In this document: positions 8,801 through 16,848 of the stretch, piece by piece
Layout of the letters: each line of letters begins with the position of its first letter
Numbering within the stretch: position 1 is the first letter of the stretch
Assembly (NCBI RefSeq): GCF_013248905.1
Contig: NZ_JABRVS010000001.1
Coordinates: 2,852,001 to 2,916,000 of the forward strand
Direction: 5' to 3'
Length of the DNA: 64,000 bases
From: Shewanella sp. VB17
Lineage (GTDB): Bacteria; Pseudomonadota; Gammaproteobacteria; Enterobacterales; Shewanellaceae
Translations under genes and position numbers: made by a program
Notes under the pieces: generated by a model
What the model was told of the DNA's origin: nothing
Databases searched by the model: none
What the model saw: only the letters and a program-made list of their open reading frames with translations

Positions 8801-9626
8801 GATGGACTGTTACATAAGGTATTCTGTCTAAAGGGGCATTATCGGGCAGTAAGTGGCCGTTATCTAAGTAGGTTATTTCTTCTATCATACCACTGGCATG
8901 GGTTACAGTTTCAATTAAATCATAGTCGCAGATCGTTAAATAACGGTAGGCAATTTTTGTTGAATAAGTGTGCTCAGGAAAGCGAATATCATCCAGACGT
9001 TTATATACCCCATTGCCTGTTTTATTAAATACTAATTCTTGGTAAACGGTGTTATTAAAGCTATGCTTAACGCGTGTTGTCCAAGTTGAATCCCACCAAT
9101 TAATGACAGTTTCACGCCCAGCATCATCGTAAATACGCCATAAGGTGGGTTTGAAATTAAACGTGGAATAGTCAAAATAAATGGCCAGACCTTGGTTGGA
9201 AACGGTTTTATTTAACGTACCCTCATCCCAGTCGATAAAATCTTTACGGCCATCTTTATACACGACTTGTATTTCATTGCTGACGCCAAGATAAAATACC
9301 CGAATATCTTTTAGTTTACGGTAGGGGATATCATATTCCCCTTTTTCATTGTTCCATTGTATTTTAAAGCTTTGTCCTGACGATAACATTAAGGTGTTAG
9401 TACTTTGACTAAAGCTGCTTAATGATATTCCCCAGCCGCGTCCAAAGCCAGTATCATAGATCCCAGAGGCATTATAATTTAATGACAAATCGACAGTAGG
9501 ACCGCTGCCTTTATGGGAGATAAAAGTACCTAAATTAACCCTAAAAGAAAACATGCCGGTTCTAACATCAACACCGGATGAGATAGATTCTGAGAAGTTA
9601 TATGCATTGCTGACAATACCAGACAT
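5838..9626 (-). CDS. RHS repeat shell protein lacking the core end
   Basis: 1262-residue RHS/YD-repeat protein without a signal peptide. Such proteins fold into a hollow beta-cocoon that encloses a C-terminal toxin, as in TcC and enteric Rhs proteins. Many YD-type repeats (FTYDSIGR, YQYNSLDQM, YHYDASGQV) run through the middle and C-terminal half; the N-terminus (about 1-330) resembles the leading part of secreted RHS proteins. The protein ends at QYTPYGQG, the point where RHS cores normally continue to LGFNGER and DPxG; that remainder is supplied by the next genes. The ATG at 9626 has AAAGG 8-9 nt upstream. A terminator hairpin separates it from the upstream gene, so it likely starts its own unit with the three tips. 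No PAAR, VgrG or Tc A/B component is in the window. Confidence 0.9.
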   Translation of the reverse strand: MSGIVSNAYNFSESISSGVDVRTGMFSFRVNLGTFISHKGSGPTVDLSLNYNASGIYDTGFGRGWGISLSSFSQSTNTLMLSSGQSFKIQWNNEKGEYDIPYRKLKDIRVFYLGVSNEIQVVYKDGRKDFIDWDEGTLNKTVSNQGLAIYFDYSTFNFKPTLWRIYDDAGRETVINWWDSTWTTRVKHSFNNTVYQELVFNKTGNGVYKRLDDIRFPEHTYSTKIAYRYLTICDYDLIETVTHASGMIEEITYLDNGHLLPDNAPLDRIPYVTVHQISPGENQLTQYTTYDYSDKNYLGFASDRAWVAGEDTLFKAANNYQFSCTETINSRQSVVRIYNKYHLLESAEYLNNGILYKKEQNLYFADLNSSIDYQAANYSFVKEQKVTYYKNGASKTYTTCFNYDEYANQTYVKQVDGSEVQRVFYAASGEGNACPAEPNNMVALLKRESFIPAITQHGETPRHTQMTYQALPKLDDVNDYIVLLSNTTDDNQSTTQTYYRDNTNVYQYGRIHTSVTVINGKQSQLTYAYDFAADGLLTTQNILAHDGISASISEKTSYLDGQPIESTNIDNVKMLFTYDSIGRKLSETVAPSTEYSASVHYHYEVGSGINALTITDVKGNQQVRQFNNAGKDTNTQQTDSHGVLRNISTLHYDAFGLLITQTNTDWLADIPLSLTTAYEYDEHGEVNKITHPDGRIELITQNQVTLTTEYNIVGLLKEITLYNESGLETSKQTLDVDNNQLAKTLYHYDGYANLLDTTDTNHHLTSQRYDNCDRVVAIDREIDNQTLTQTLQYADFTTGELATDIKMNNISLGHRQYDGLARMVQEESGTVTRSFQYVGSSMLPSTQTTPHGDTVTFNNNQYLQVPLSMTMAANADLASTYDYDKTTGSLKQTLNQSGLQGFDHNRLGQLTSESVQLNDGTTRSAHYDYSLMGLLLSKEDYFGNVTRYNYDRYARIQTVVSTENGQSTTTDIIYDVHSRPVQYDTHHNDDIVSIALVPNAMGMETSRIVTVNGIEEFTTTQTFNTDLQIKEKIYREGTDITTETMTYDELHRLDTYTCSGPNAPQDEYGNVITHQSFQYDVYGNITQADSTFVGGTNNSTLFTYALDNPVQLKNMTNTHPSYHADVNFEYDAAGNLLSDEQGREYQYNSLDQMETVSQDGNTLSRYHYDASGQVVSQTNDDALIYLYYQGEQLANEFSEGVHTSYQRVGSAAVSRTVNAQGSAQHQFLLPNAQGSILTTLTETETSDERTKQTRQYTPYGQG

Positions 9627-9695
9627 TGGTCATACCTTTAAATAAAGTGAATTAAGGAATTTTATATAAATAAAAGTGGCTACTTTTTTCAACAT

Positions 9696-9719
9696 ATAAA
9701 AAGGTGGTTTCCCCACCTT
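9696..9719 (-). terminator. Rho-independent terminator after the 376-residue secreted protein gene
   Basis: On the minus strand, AAGGTGG and CCACCTT (9719-9713 and 9707-9701) form a 7-bp stem with a 5-nt loop, followed by T residues. It lies between the end of the gene at 9756 and the RHS start at 9626. Confidence 0.75.
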
Positions 9720-9755
9720 ATGTTTAAAAAATGACAAGAGATTTAGATAAAATAA

Positions 9756-10886
9756 TTATTCATTATGATCACTGAGAGTAATCATGAAATCATTATCATA
9801 TTTAAATGTCACGTCGCTTTTGGTACCGTACATATCAGTCATCGTGATCACTTCTTGCAGTGTTGATGATGGAAAGTGAATACCAAACCTTTGGGTAAGA
9901 TCTCCAGTCTCTGAGCTAACACAGTAATATTCTTGATGAGGAGCGTAAATAGGTTTACAGGTTTTTTCATACTGCATTACCGCAGTATGTTTTAACTTTA
10001 AATTGAGGAATGTACCTACATAATCCTGACTTGTATTGTTAGGAACTGAAGCATCAGCAACAGCATTTTTATTGATTTCATAGACATATTTGTAATTCTT
10101 TTTTTCATTTCCCATAAAATAAGTGCCGACCCAGCTTACAGCATCATTATGTACATCATATCTGCCAAGCATCGCGCCATTTTCATCGAGTTCAGGGTAA
10201 TTCCAATTCCAGCTTAATCCTGATTTCATTTCTCTAATTTCAGGTGTTTCTGCGTTTTTATACAGTTCACGGTAATCGAGTCTAACTAACCCGTTATCAC
10301 GTTCATTAATATAGTCATTAAAGTAAAAGCTATTTTCTGTAAGGTGTTGAGGAGCAATGCTTTTTAATGCTATGGAGGCATCAGATGTTACATTGTCACA
10401 GGTTGTTGCATATACGTTGTCATCAACAATTGATGCATCAGAAGCATTAAATATAATGAAACTAGAACGAATACACATCTGCATCTCACCAAATGTGTTA
10501 TTTTTTGCACCTATATAATAGTAAGCATATGATGTACTTTTTTGGCTGTTGTGACTTTTATTAACACTTGCTCGGTATGAATTATTAATTTGGTGGGCAT
10601 AACCATTGTCCCTATCCTCAGAAAACCAGTTATATTGGTTTATAGAGTTTTCAGTATTGAGCCGATAAAAACCTGTACCCATTAGTAGTGCGAAGTAACC
10701 ATCAGCGACTTCATAGCCTACGGAAACTTCTGCAGTCATGGTGTCATTTGCATAAATAATACCATCACCTAATTTATGAACCGTTAAGTTCTTAATATAA
10801 GAATTTGGTGGGGCATCATTTGCGTTAACAGAAAAAATAGAGAGTGCTGCTAGCGCTATTGTTGAGTATATCAGTGCTTTCATCAT
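9756..10886 (-). CDS. Secreted protein of unknown family, paralogue of the divergent gene at 11638
   Basis: 376 residues with a Sec signal peptide (residues 1-22, cleaved near SVNA). No family recognised. It is clearly related to the divergent neighbour: both begin with a PP..xIKNL segment just after the signal, then IYAN..M.A, later an IAP..LT...F..D segment, and end with YGTKS followed by a beta-like strand. Several Cys residues suggest disulphides in the periplasm or outside. AT-rich codon use fits an acquired gene. It is separated from the RHS gene by a terminator, so a joint role is only suggested by proximity. Confidence 0.75.
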   Translation of the reverse strand: MMKALIYSTIALAALSIFSVNANDAPPNSYIKNLTVHKLGDGIIYANDTMTAEVSVGYEVADGYFALLMGTGFYRLNTENSINQYNWFSEDRDNGYAHQINNSYRASVNKSHNSQKSTSYAYYYIGAKNNTFGEMQMCIRSSFIIFNASDASIVDDNVYATTCDNVTSDASIALKSIAPQHLTENSFYFNDYINERDNGLVRLDYRELYKNAETPEIREMKSGLSWNWNYPELDENGAMLGRYDVHNDAVSWVGTYFMGNEKKNYKYVYEINKNAVADASVPNNTSQDYVGTFLNLKLKHTAVMQYEKTCKPIYAPHQEYYCVSSETGDLTQRFGIHFPSSTLQEVITMTDMYGTKSDVTFKYDNDFMITLSDHNE

Positions 10887-11637
10887 TATTTGTCCTTTAG
10901 CTTTTTATTGTGCTTTGTTTTGTGATTGTTTAATTTTTTCAAAAACGAACTTCCCTATTTGTTAATTTAACAAGCTTATTAACTTTATCCTATTTAAAAG
11001 ATATGTAATTAATAGTTTAAGTGTCAACATTAAAGTAGATAATGAATAAAAAATAAATATAGCGACCATTTTTAATTGATTCTTATATATGTAATTACAA
11101 CTTGTTTATTTAAAGTTTAAACATTAATGCACCTTAAGCGTTTTTATATTAAAAATTTTAAAATTTTTATCTCATATGTAACAGTCGGCATCATAAATGT
11201 AAGGGAAAGTTGTTGGTGATACCGCTATTTATCATATTTGTTAACTCAAATGTTGGTTTTTAGTGTCCACTGTTAAGTTGTATAACTTGGTTGTCTTTTT
11301 TTATTTAATCACTTATTTAACAGGTGCTTATGCTATTTTTTTAGTATTTATCATTATTGGTGTTAATAATTTAAATTAATTTACTTAGGTTTCATTAATA
11401 TTTATTAACAATAATGTATCAATGGTAAGCGTTTTGAAATATCGTTAACTAGTTAAATGAATGCTTGTTTTTATCTTGACTGTTTTTAATGTGGTGAGTT
11501 ATAGTTTTTATGGTTACTTACACTTTGTATTCATGTTTGTTTTTTTAACATCTATCTCTTTTGTAACATACAATATAGAAATTAAACACTATCGTTTTTC
11601 ACTTTATATATCGATGAATAATAAAGGACAATTAATT
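10887..11637. other. AT-rich divergent spacer, 750 bp
   Basis: Strikingly AT-rich region between two divergent paralogous genes. It should hold both promoters. No gene is supported: an open frame extends upstream of 11638, but its N-terminal part is low-complexity hydrophobic and an in-frame ATG with a better ribosome site starts the signal peptide. No repeat structure beyond A/T runs was seen. Confidence 0.55.
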
Positions 11638-12828
11638 ATGAAGTTTGTCAAAGCAACAAGTATTGCATTGTGTGTTTTATCTTCCATTGGCATTCAAGCT
11701 CAACCTTTAGATAATACTCCGCCAGGAGGAGGGATAAAAAATTTGCAAATATTTTCTTATGATGGTCAAGATAGGACAACAATATACGCAAATGGAAATA
11801 TGCAAGCGGCTTTCGATATTGTTTATGAGTTGGCGCCGGATCACGTATTTAAAAGCGCAGTGTTGAAAAAATATAACACAGAAGAATCGCTAGCAAGTTG
11901 GGTACAGTCAAGTACAGAAAATCAATATCTTCATAGTATCAACAGTAGCATGAGATCGATTTCTGCAAGAAGCCGTAACATTAAAAAAATATATCTTTCT
12001 AGAAATACACCTGCGAGTGTTGAGGTGTGTGTTGAATTAACAGCAACAAAAAATGGCGTAGACTCAATAAAATCTACCTGTATCCCCGGCAGTGCGAATG
12101 CCAGTGTGTATGTTAGTGCCATAGCGCCCAAATATTTAACCAAAGATAATTTTGAATTAACAGACTGGGGATCGGCAACACCTATCAATAAATACGTTGC
12201 GCCGTCTACAGGCACGTGGAGTAATGAGATTAGAGAGCAAGTATTACGTTCGAAAGGCAATGCACCAACAATATTGTCGATTGAAAGTGATAACTTATTA
12301 CAAGGAGGCACATCCGCACTTTTTGTTAATAAATCTCTCGTGAGTAAATACATACCAGAGGTTGCGCCATCTGGTGTATCGCACATCATGTCTTGGGTGG
12401 CCCTGCCAAGTAAAGTAAATAAGATTGATTTTGTTGAAAATGTGGGCCTCAATGAATACTGGGGGTATACGTTAAGGCGCACTATTCCTTATTATTTTAA
12501 AGATGATCCAACTTATGTGTTCTCGCTTGTGACCTACGTATTAAGGGATGACAAGTTTCTTTATGATCATGTGTACAATCATTATGCGTTATGTGGAGAA
12601 AAAGTCGGCAACAATAATTCTGGTGTGCGTGTCAGAGATTGCCAAGTACGCGGAAACTTAGCTCAGAAAGCGCCAGTTTATGGGTATAGTCAAAGCCAAA
12701 TCAACAGCTGGAAAGTTGAACGTCTAAAAGGAAGCGTTAATGTGATAGATTGGTACGGTACCAAGTCACAGCTTAATTTCGGTGTTAAATATATGAATGA
12801 TGTGTATTCTGACATTGTCTTAGAGTAA
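11638..12828 (+). CDS. Secreted protein of unknown family, paralogue of the gene at 9756
   Basis: 396 residues. The ATG at 11638 was chosen because AAAGGA lies about 10 nt upstream and a clean signal peptide follows (residues 1-22, ending IGIQA); an open frame reaches back to 11461. It shares the post-signal PPGGGIKNL segment, IYANGNMQA, the IAPKYLT.DNF segment and the terminal DWYGTKS motif with the divergent gene, so the two arose by duplication or were acquired as a pair. No known domain recognised. Cys pairs near residues 320-345 suggest disulphides. Function unknown; location predicted periplasmic or extracellular. Confidence 0.75.
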   Translation: MKFVKATSIALCVLSSIGIQAQPLDNTPPGGGIKNLQIFSYDGQDRTTIYANGNMQAAFDIVYELAPDHVFKSAVLKKYNTEESLASWVQSSTENQYLHSINSSMRSISARSRNIKKIYLSRNTPASVEVCVELTATKNGVDSIKSTCIPGSANASVYVSAIAPKYLTKDNFELTDWGSATPINKYVAPSTGTWSNEIREQVLRSKGNAPTILSIESDNLLQGGTSALFVNKSLVSKYIPEVAPSGVSHIMSWVALPSKVNKIDFVENVGLNEYWGYTLRRTIPYYFKDDPTYVFSLVTYVLRDDKFLYDHVYNHYALCGEKVGNNNSGVRVRDCQVRGNLAQKAPVYGYSQSQINSWKVERLKGSVNVIDWYGTKSQLNFGVKYMNDVYSDIVLE

Positions 12829-12892
12829 ATTAATCGCTCGGCCGTATTTTATAAAGACGTCGAACTGTTTGTTTCAAAATATTGGCAGTGTA

Positions 12893-12932
12893 AGCAGCAA
12901 GCTTTTTCACCATGGTGAAAGTGTTTGCTGCT
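12893..12932. terminator. Long hairpin between convergent genes
   Basis: AGCAGCAA at 12893-12900 pairs with TTGCTGCT at 12925-12932. Inside it TTTCACC (12905-12911) pairs with GGTGAAA (12914-12920). It lies between the ends of two convergent genes and probably ends transcription on both strands, though the flanking T-runs are poor. Confidence 0.6.
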
Positions 12933-12952
12933 CTTGCCTGTCTAATCCGAAT

Positions 12953-14245
12953 TTAACCAGTAAACTTCTTGCTAATATTTCTCCAACACGCGCTATAGTC
13001 TGTTTGTCGCTCCTTGCCTTCTAATGCATAACGCGTTGGCGAGAATATGTAGCGTGATTCAAACATAAAGGCGAGGGTGTTGTCATAACGTTGTGGGCTA
13101 AGTGCTGCATTAGATGCCTTTTCAAACACCCCAGCTTCAGGTCCGTGTGGTGACATACAATTGTGTAGGCTAGATCCACCGGGGACAAAGCCTGTTTCTT
13201 TGGCATCATAGACGCCATGGATAAGCCCCATGTATTCACTCATCATATTGCGATGGTAATAGGGAGGCCTAAAGGTATTTTCCGCCACCATCCAACGAGG
13301 AGGGAAAATCGCAAAGTCCACATTAGCGACGCCTGGCGTGCCTGAAGGGGAAGTCAATACCGTAAAAATGGACGGATCGGGATGGTCAAAACTCACGCTA
13401 TTGATCACATTAAAGCGGGCTAAATCATATTTATAAGGTGCACTATTGCCCGTCCAAGCCACCACATCCAAGGGAGAGTGGCCAATATCACAGCGAAACA
13501 GATTGCCATTAAACTTGGCGATCAGCTCAAAATCTCCTTCAAGATCTTCATAACACGCAACCGGGTAATGAAAATCGCGATCGTTGGCAAAGCCATTGGC
13601 ACCAACGGGACCGCGTTCTGCTAATACATAGGGCTGGCCGTAATTTTCACAGATATATCCCCGCGCAGTATCGCTGAGTAGTTCAACTGCAAACTTAATA
13701 CCTCGTGGGATCACTGCGATTTCACCCGGTTTAATGGCTAGTTTTCCGCATTCAGTATTGAGTAACAATTCGCCTAATTGAGGCACAAACAGCATCTCGC
13801 CATCGGCGTTATAAAAGTAACGTTGTTCCATCGAACGGTTAATGGCATAAATATGCACGCCGACACCTACCTGAGTGTTGGCACTGCCATTGGCAGCCAT
13901 GGTTACTAGGCCGTCCACAAAATCGGTGTCTTCGGTTGGTAGCTCAACGGGATCCCAGCGCAACATGGTCGGCGGGGCCATCGCTTCGGTGATGGGGGCT
14001 GTGCGAATAAGGCCATTATCCATGGCTTGATATTCGCCTTGGACCACTGAGGGACGAATACGATAAAACCAATTACGGCGGTTATCACAGCGCGGCGCTG
14101 TAAACGCGGTGACATTGAATTGCTCGGCATACAAGTGATAGTTTACTTTTTGTGGGCTAAATTGACCCAGAGGCAGAGCGCCTGCCAGTGCCTCAGTGTC
14201 AAATTCGTTACCGAAACCTGTCATGTATTTGAGATCTAATGCCAT
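12953..14245 (-). CDS. hmgA: Homogentisate 1,2-dioxygenase
   Basis: Cytoplasmic Fe(II) ring-cleaving dioxygenase that converts homogentisate to maleylacetoacetate in tyrosine and phenylalanine breakdown. 430 residues, normal family length. YMTGFGNEF near the start and FYRIRPSV are family signatures. PPYYHRNMMSEYMGLI (near residue 330) supplies the iron His and Glu, and HNCMSPHGPE further on supplies the other metal and substrate His residues. The start at 14245 is preferred over an ATG nine bases earlier because AAGGA directly abuts that first ATG but sits 9 nt from the second. A MarR-type regulator gene is divergent with a palindrome between. The usual partners (hpd, maiA, fahA) are not next to it here. 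Confidence 0.95.
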   Translation of the reverse strand: MALDLKYMTGFGNEFDTEALAGALPLGQFSPQKVNYHLYAEQFNVTAFTAPRCDNRRNWFYRIRPSVVQGEYQAMDNGLIRTAPITEAMAPPTMLRWDPVELPTEDTDFVDGLVTMAANGSANTQVGVGVHIYAINRSMEQRYFYNADGEMLFVPQLGELLLNTECGKLAIKPGEIAVIPRGIKFAVELLSDTARGYICENYGQPYVLAERGPVGANGFANDRDFHYPVACYEDLEGDFELIAKFNGNLFRCDIGHSPLDVVAWTGNSAPYKYDLARFNVINSVSFDHPDPSIFTVLTSPSGTPGVANVDFAIFPPRWMVAENTFRPPYYHRNMMSEYMGLIHGVYDAKETGFVPGGSSLHNCMSPHGPEAGVFEKASNAALSPQRYDNTLAFMFESRYIFSPTRYALEGKERQTDYSACWRNISKKFTG

Positions 14246-14302
14246 GATATGCATTCCTTGTTGAGCAATTGTTGAACATTGATTGTCAGTAGGTTTACAA
14301 TG

Positions 14303-14320
14303 TACTCTCAGCTGAGACTA
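14303..14320. promoter_or_regulatory. Palindromic operator candidate between hmgA and marR-type gene
   Basis: TCTCAGCTGAGA (14306-14317) is a perfect 12-bp palindrome, extended by matching TA/TA two bases out. It lies between the divergent hmgA and MarR-family genes, where such regulators usually bind. Binding is inferred. Confidence 0.5.
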
Positions 14321-14370
14321 GTTTCAACATGAGCATTGAATTTAAATGCACATCGCGATGAGGTGGAACG

Positions 14371-14922
14371 ATGTCAGCTGTAAACTTTTCCTTACTACCA
14401 ATGTTAATCACTGTGCAACAACAAGGCTTCTTTATGACTCAACCGATATCGGCTCAGAACACGATTTTACTGCAGCAGTTTTTACCTTATAGACTGGCCA
14501 ACTTGGCACAAAACATCAGTGTGGATTTTGCTCAGGTGTACCAAACTCAATTCGAGCTCACTATTCCTCAATGGCGTATTTTAGTTAACTTGGCTCAATA
14601 TCCGTTGAGTGAGGCGAAAACGGCCAAAGAATTAACCGTGTTGGCTTCGATGGACAAGTCTACTGTTTCACGGGCAGTGAACATCATGCTCGATAAGGGC
14701 TTACTGGCTAAACAGTTAGATCCTACAGACAAACGTGCTTCACGCTTAAGCGTAACGGATAAGGGTAACCAGCTTTATCATCGCATTGCTCCGCAAGCAC
14801 TAAAATGGCAAGCCGACTTATTAGCGGTATTGAGTGTTGGTGAACATCAAGCGCTGCTGGGCATTTTAGATAAACTCGATGGCAAGCTGGGCTTATCTAC
14901 ATTGATATCAACAAAGAAATAG
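14371..14922 (+). CDS. MarR-family transcriptional regulator
   Basis: 183-residue winged-helix regulator of the MarR type. The DNA-binding part spans about residues 65-130 (WRILVNLAQYP, then MDKSTVSRAVNIMLDKGLL as recognition region, then DKRASRLSVTDKG as the wing with its Asp-Lys-Arg signature). Helices on both sides form the dimer interface. GAGGTGG lies 6 nt before the ATG at 14371; an ATG at 14434 (MTQPISA) is a possible alternative. Divergent to hmgA and probably its ligand-responsive repressor; the ligand is likely homogentisate or a related aromatic acid, by analogy. Confidence 0.9.
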   Translation: MSAVNFSLLPMLITVQQQGFFMTQPISAQNTILLQQFLPYRLANLAQNISVDFAQVYQTQFELTIPQWRILVNLAQYPLSEAKTAKELTVLASMDKSTVSRAVNIMLDKGLLAKQLDPTDKRASRLSVTDKGNQLYHRIAPQALKWQADLLAVLSVGEHQALLGILDKLDGKLGLSTLISTKK

Positions 14923-15096
14923 CCACTCTCTATCACTGCCTTGTTCAACCATGCTACGGGACTTTAAAACGATCATCTAAAGTGGTTTGGGTATCAATAA
15001 GACAAAAAATCACGGTTTTACAGAGTATGTTGTTTTTCTCTTTTATAATGAAAAGAGCAAGGCACAGGTGAGCTTGACTGAAGCGATAGGAGTAGA

Positions 15097-15948
15097 ATGC
15101 CAGATAATGCACATAAGCTAAACGTCCATAGCGAGACTGTCCATAACGACCGTTTTTATAATGACCGTTTTTATAATGACCGTTTTTATAATGATAATGC
15201 CGAGCAGTTGGCTGGCCAATATCTCTCTACCTCGTTTGAGCAAGTGCATGCTTCATGGTCATCCCATCTTAACCTGATGTTGGCTCGCAACATGTGCTTG
15301 TTAACGGTACTAGATGTGGGCGCAGGTGCGGGCCGTGATGCTTACTATTTAGCTCAGCAATCCCACTCTTTTACATCAAGCGCTCTTAATGAACAAGGAC
15401 AGCACGTCATCATGCAGCAACACGTCGAAGTGGTGGCGGTTGAACCTGCACAACAGCTAGCCGACCTAGGTAAACAGCATACCCAAGGATGCAATGTCAC
15501 TTGGATTGATGACCGCTTACCCGAATTACATCGTCTGGCCATTTACCAACACGGATTTAACCTCATTTTACTTAGCGCCGTATGGATGCACATTCCACCA
15601 GATGAGCGCATTACAGCACTGCAAAGCCTCGAATATTTACTGGCGCCCCATGGCAAGTTGATCATTTCGCTGCGTCATGGAACAAACGATCATAACAATA
15701 GCAACAACAATAGCGATAGCAGTAGCAATAATAGTCACAGCACCAGAGCAGATAATGGCAGAGTCATGTATCCAGTTAGTGTCGATGCACTGCAAGATGT
15801 AGCCAGTCAAGCACACTTAGTCATCATTGATGCGACCGAGAGAGAAAGCGATAAATTGGGCCGGCCCCAAGTCTTTTGGCAAACTGTCATTTTGCAACGA
15901 ATCCAGGACGTTAATGCTAGTCATGGGATGATGAACACAGCTTTATGA
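15097..15948 (+). CDS. SAM-dependent class I methyltransferase
   Basis: 283 residues. Motif I is VLDVGAGAGRD near residue 70-80, followed by an acidic strand end (VVAVEPAQQL) that binds the SAM ribose, and LILLSAVWMHIPPDER as motif IV/V; this is the Methyltransf_11/12 type for small substrates. Substrate unknown. AGGAG lies 5 nt before the ATG. Two odd low-complexity inserts: an exact 15-bp tandem repeat near the N-terminus (NDRFY units) and an Asn/Ser-rich stretch around residues 195-220. Both lie outside the SAM fold and look recently expanded. Stands alone between hmgA/marR and a toxin-antitoxin pair. Confidence 0.85.
   Translation: MPDNAHKLNVHSETVHNDRFYNDRFYNDRFYNDNAEQLAGQYLSTSFEQVHASWSSHLNLMLARNMCLLTVLDVGAGAGRDAYYLAQQSHSFTSSALNEQGQHVIMQQHVEVVAVEPAQQLADLGKQHTQGCNVTWIDDRLPELHRLAIYQHGFNLILLSAVWMHIPPDERITALQSLEYLLAPHGKLIISLRHGTNDHNNSNNNSDSSSNNSHSTRADNGRVMYPVSVDALQDVASQAHLVIIDATERESDKLGRPQVFWQTVILQRIQDVNASHGMMNTAL
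15148..15192 (+). repeat. Three perfect 15-bp tandem repeats inside the methyltransferase gene
   Basis: The unit GACCGTTTTTATAAT occurs three times head to tail (15148-15162, 15163-15177, 15178-15192). Being a multiple of three, it adds five residues (DRFYN) per copy and keeps frame. Copy number could vary by slippage. Confidence 0.9.
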
Positions 15949-16007
15949 CTGGGACCCGTTGATTGGGGGTATATACTTGCCAATAAATTTATCTTAAATG
16001 ACAAGTG

Positions 16008-16023
16008 AGACTAAATTTGGTCT
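16008..16023. promoter_or_regulatory. Near-palindrome upstream of the toxin-antitoxin pair
   Basis: AGACTAAATTTGGTCT is palindromic apart from one mismatched pair. It lies about 40 nt before the antitoxin start, where antitoxin or complex binding normally autoregulates the operon. Confidence 0.4.
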
Positions 16024-16064
16024 TAATATGGACTGTTAGACAGTGTTTTGCTAAAGTAGAGATA

Positions 16065-16334
16065 ATGAATATTAATCAGAGAAATATGATGAATATCGAA
16101 ACCATTAGCTATTTGAAAAAAAATGCGGCAAATCTTTCTTTAGAAGAGCCAATGACAATTACACAAAATGGTGTTCCAGCTTACGTCATCGAATCTATTG
16201 ACGATAGACATAGGCGCGACGAAGCCATTGCATTGCTCAAAATGATTAGTTTTGCCAAAAATGATCAAAATAAAAATGAGTTAATGTCATCGTCAACGTT
16301 TAAACAGCGCTTGGCGGCTAGAAAACAAAAATGA
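16065..16334 (+). CDS. Type II antitoxin, Phd/YefM-like
   Basis: About 89 residues. The segment with IETISYLKKNAANL, then EEPMTITQNGVPAYVI, matches the prevent-host-death antitoxin fold, where the N-terminal part binds DNA and the C-terminal tail wraps the toxin. It overlaps the toxin gene by four bases (ATGA), the standard coupling. The start is uncertain: ATGs at 16065, 16086 and 16089 are all possible; 16065 has GAG only 3 nt upstream, 16086/16089 have AGAG 5-8 nt upstream. A near-palindrome lies upstream. Confidence 0.82.
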   Translation: MNINQRNMMNIETISYLKKNAANLSLEEPMTITQNGVPAYVIESIDDRHRRDEAIALLKMISFAKNDQNKNELMSSSTFKQRLAARKQK

Positions 16335-16678
16335 AAACAGTGGAAATTGTTTATACGCAGACGTTTGAGCAAACGGTTGATAGTGTCATCATCCATTGGT
16401 CTCAATGGAATGAAGAGAACACCGTCATTGAAAGAATCGAGTCACTTGTTGAACATTTTGAAGCACAAGTGACACAGAATCCTTATATCTATTCTCTTTG
16501 TGCTGAATTGGTGCCTTTAGGAAATACCGATATTCGGGAAATGAAGAGGCAAAATGCTCGATTGTTATACGAAGTGGTTGAACAAACAGAGTGCTTCACT
16601 ATTATAGCGTTATTATTCTTAGGTCAGAAACAAAGCATTCAAAACCAGCTTATCGATCACTGTATTTTATACAAGTAA
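16331..16678 (+). CDS. RelE/ParE-family toxin
   Basis: 115 residues. VEIVYTQTFEQTVD at the start, the central helix pair and the REMKRQNARLLYEVVEQTECFTIIALLFLGQKQ strand region, quoted here only as landmarks REMKRQ and IIALLFLG, fit the RelE/ParE fold. Such toxins cleave mRNA on the ribosome or poison gyrase; the sequence does not tell which. Starts within the antitoxin stop (ATGA overlap), so the two are translationally coupled. No terminator seen before the next gene. Confidence 0.8.
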   Translation: MKTVEIVYTQTFEQTVDSVIIHWSQWNEENTVIERIESLVEHFEAQVTQNPYIYSLCAELVPLGNTDIREMKRQNARLLYEVVEQTECFTIIALLFLGQKQSIQNQLIDHCILYK

Positions 16679-16848
16679 TGGATCTTTTCCTGTGTATCTT
16701 CACACTCGCTAATTTATTTATCGTAAATTTAATAACGACTTAGCCTACTTTTTACACTCATTTTTTAGACTCAATCTTAGTTAACTTAGCGCACTTTTTA
16801 CTGTATGATGCGGTTTTTTACTGTGCCATTACAGGGAAGTCATACAGT

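Noticed and set aside
5838..9626. Insecticidal Tc complex call for the RHS locus
   Set aside because: No TcA or TcB partner is present and the N-terminus was not a clear SpvB/TcaC match.
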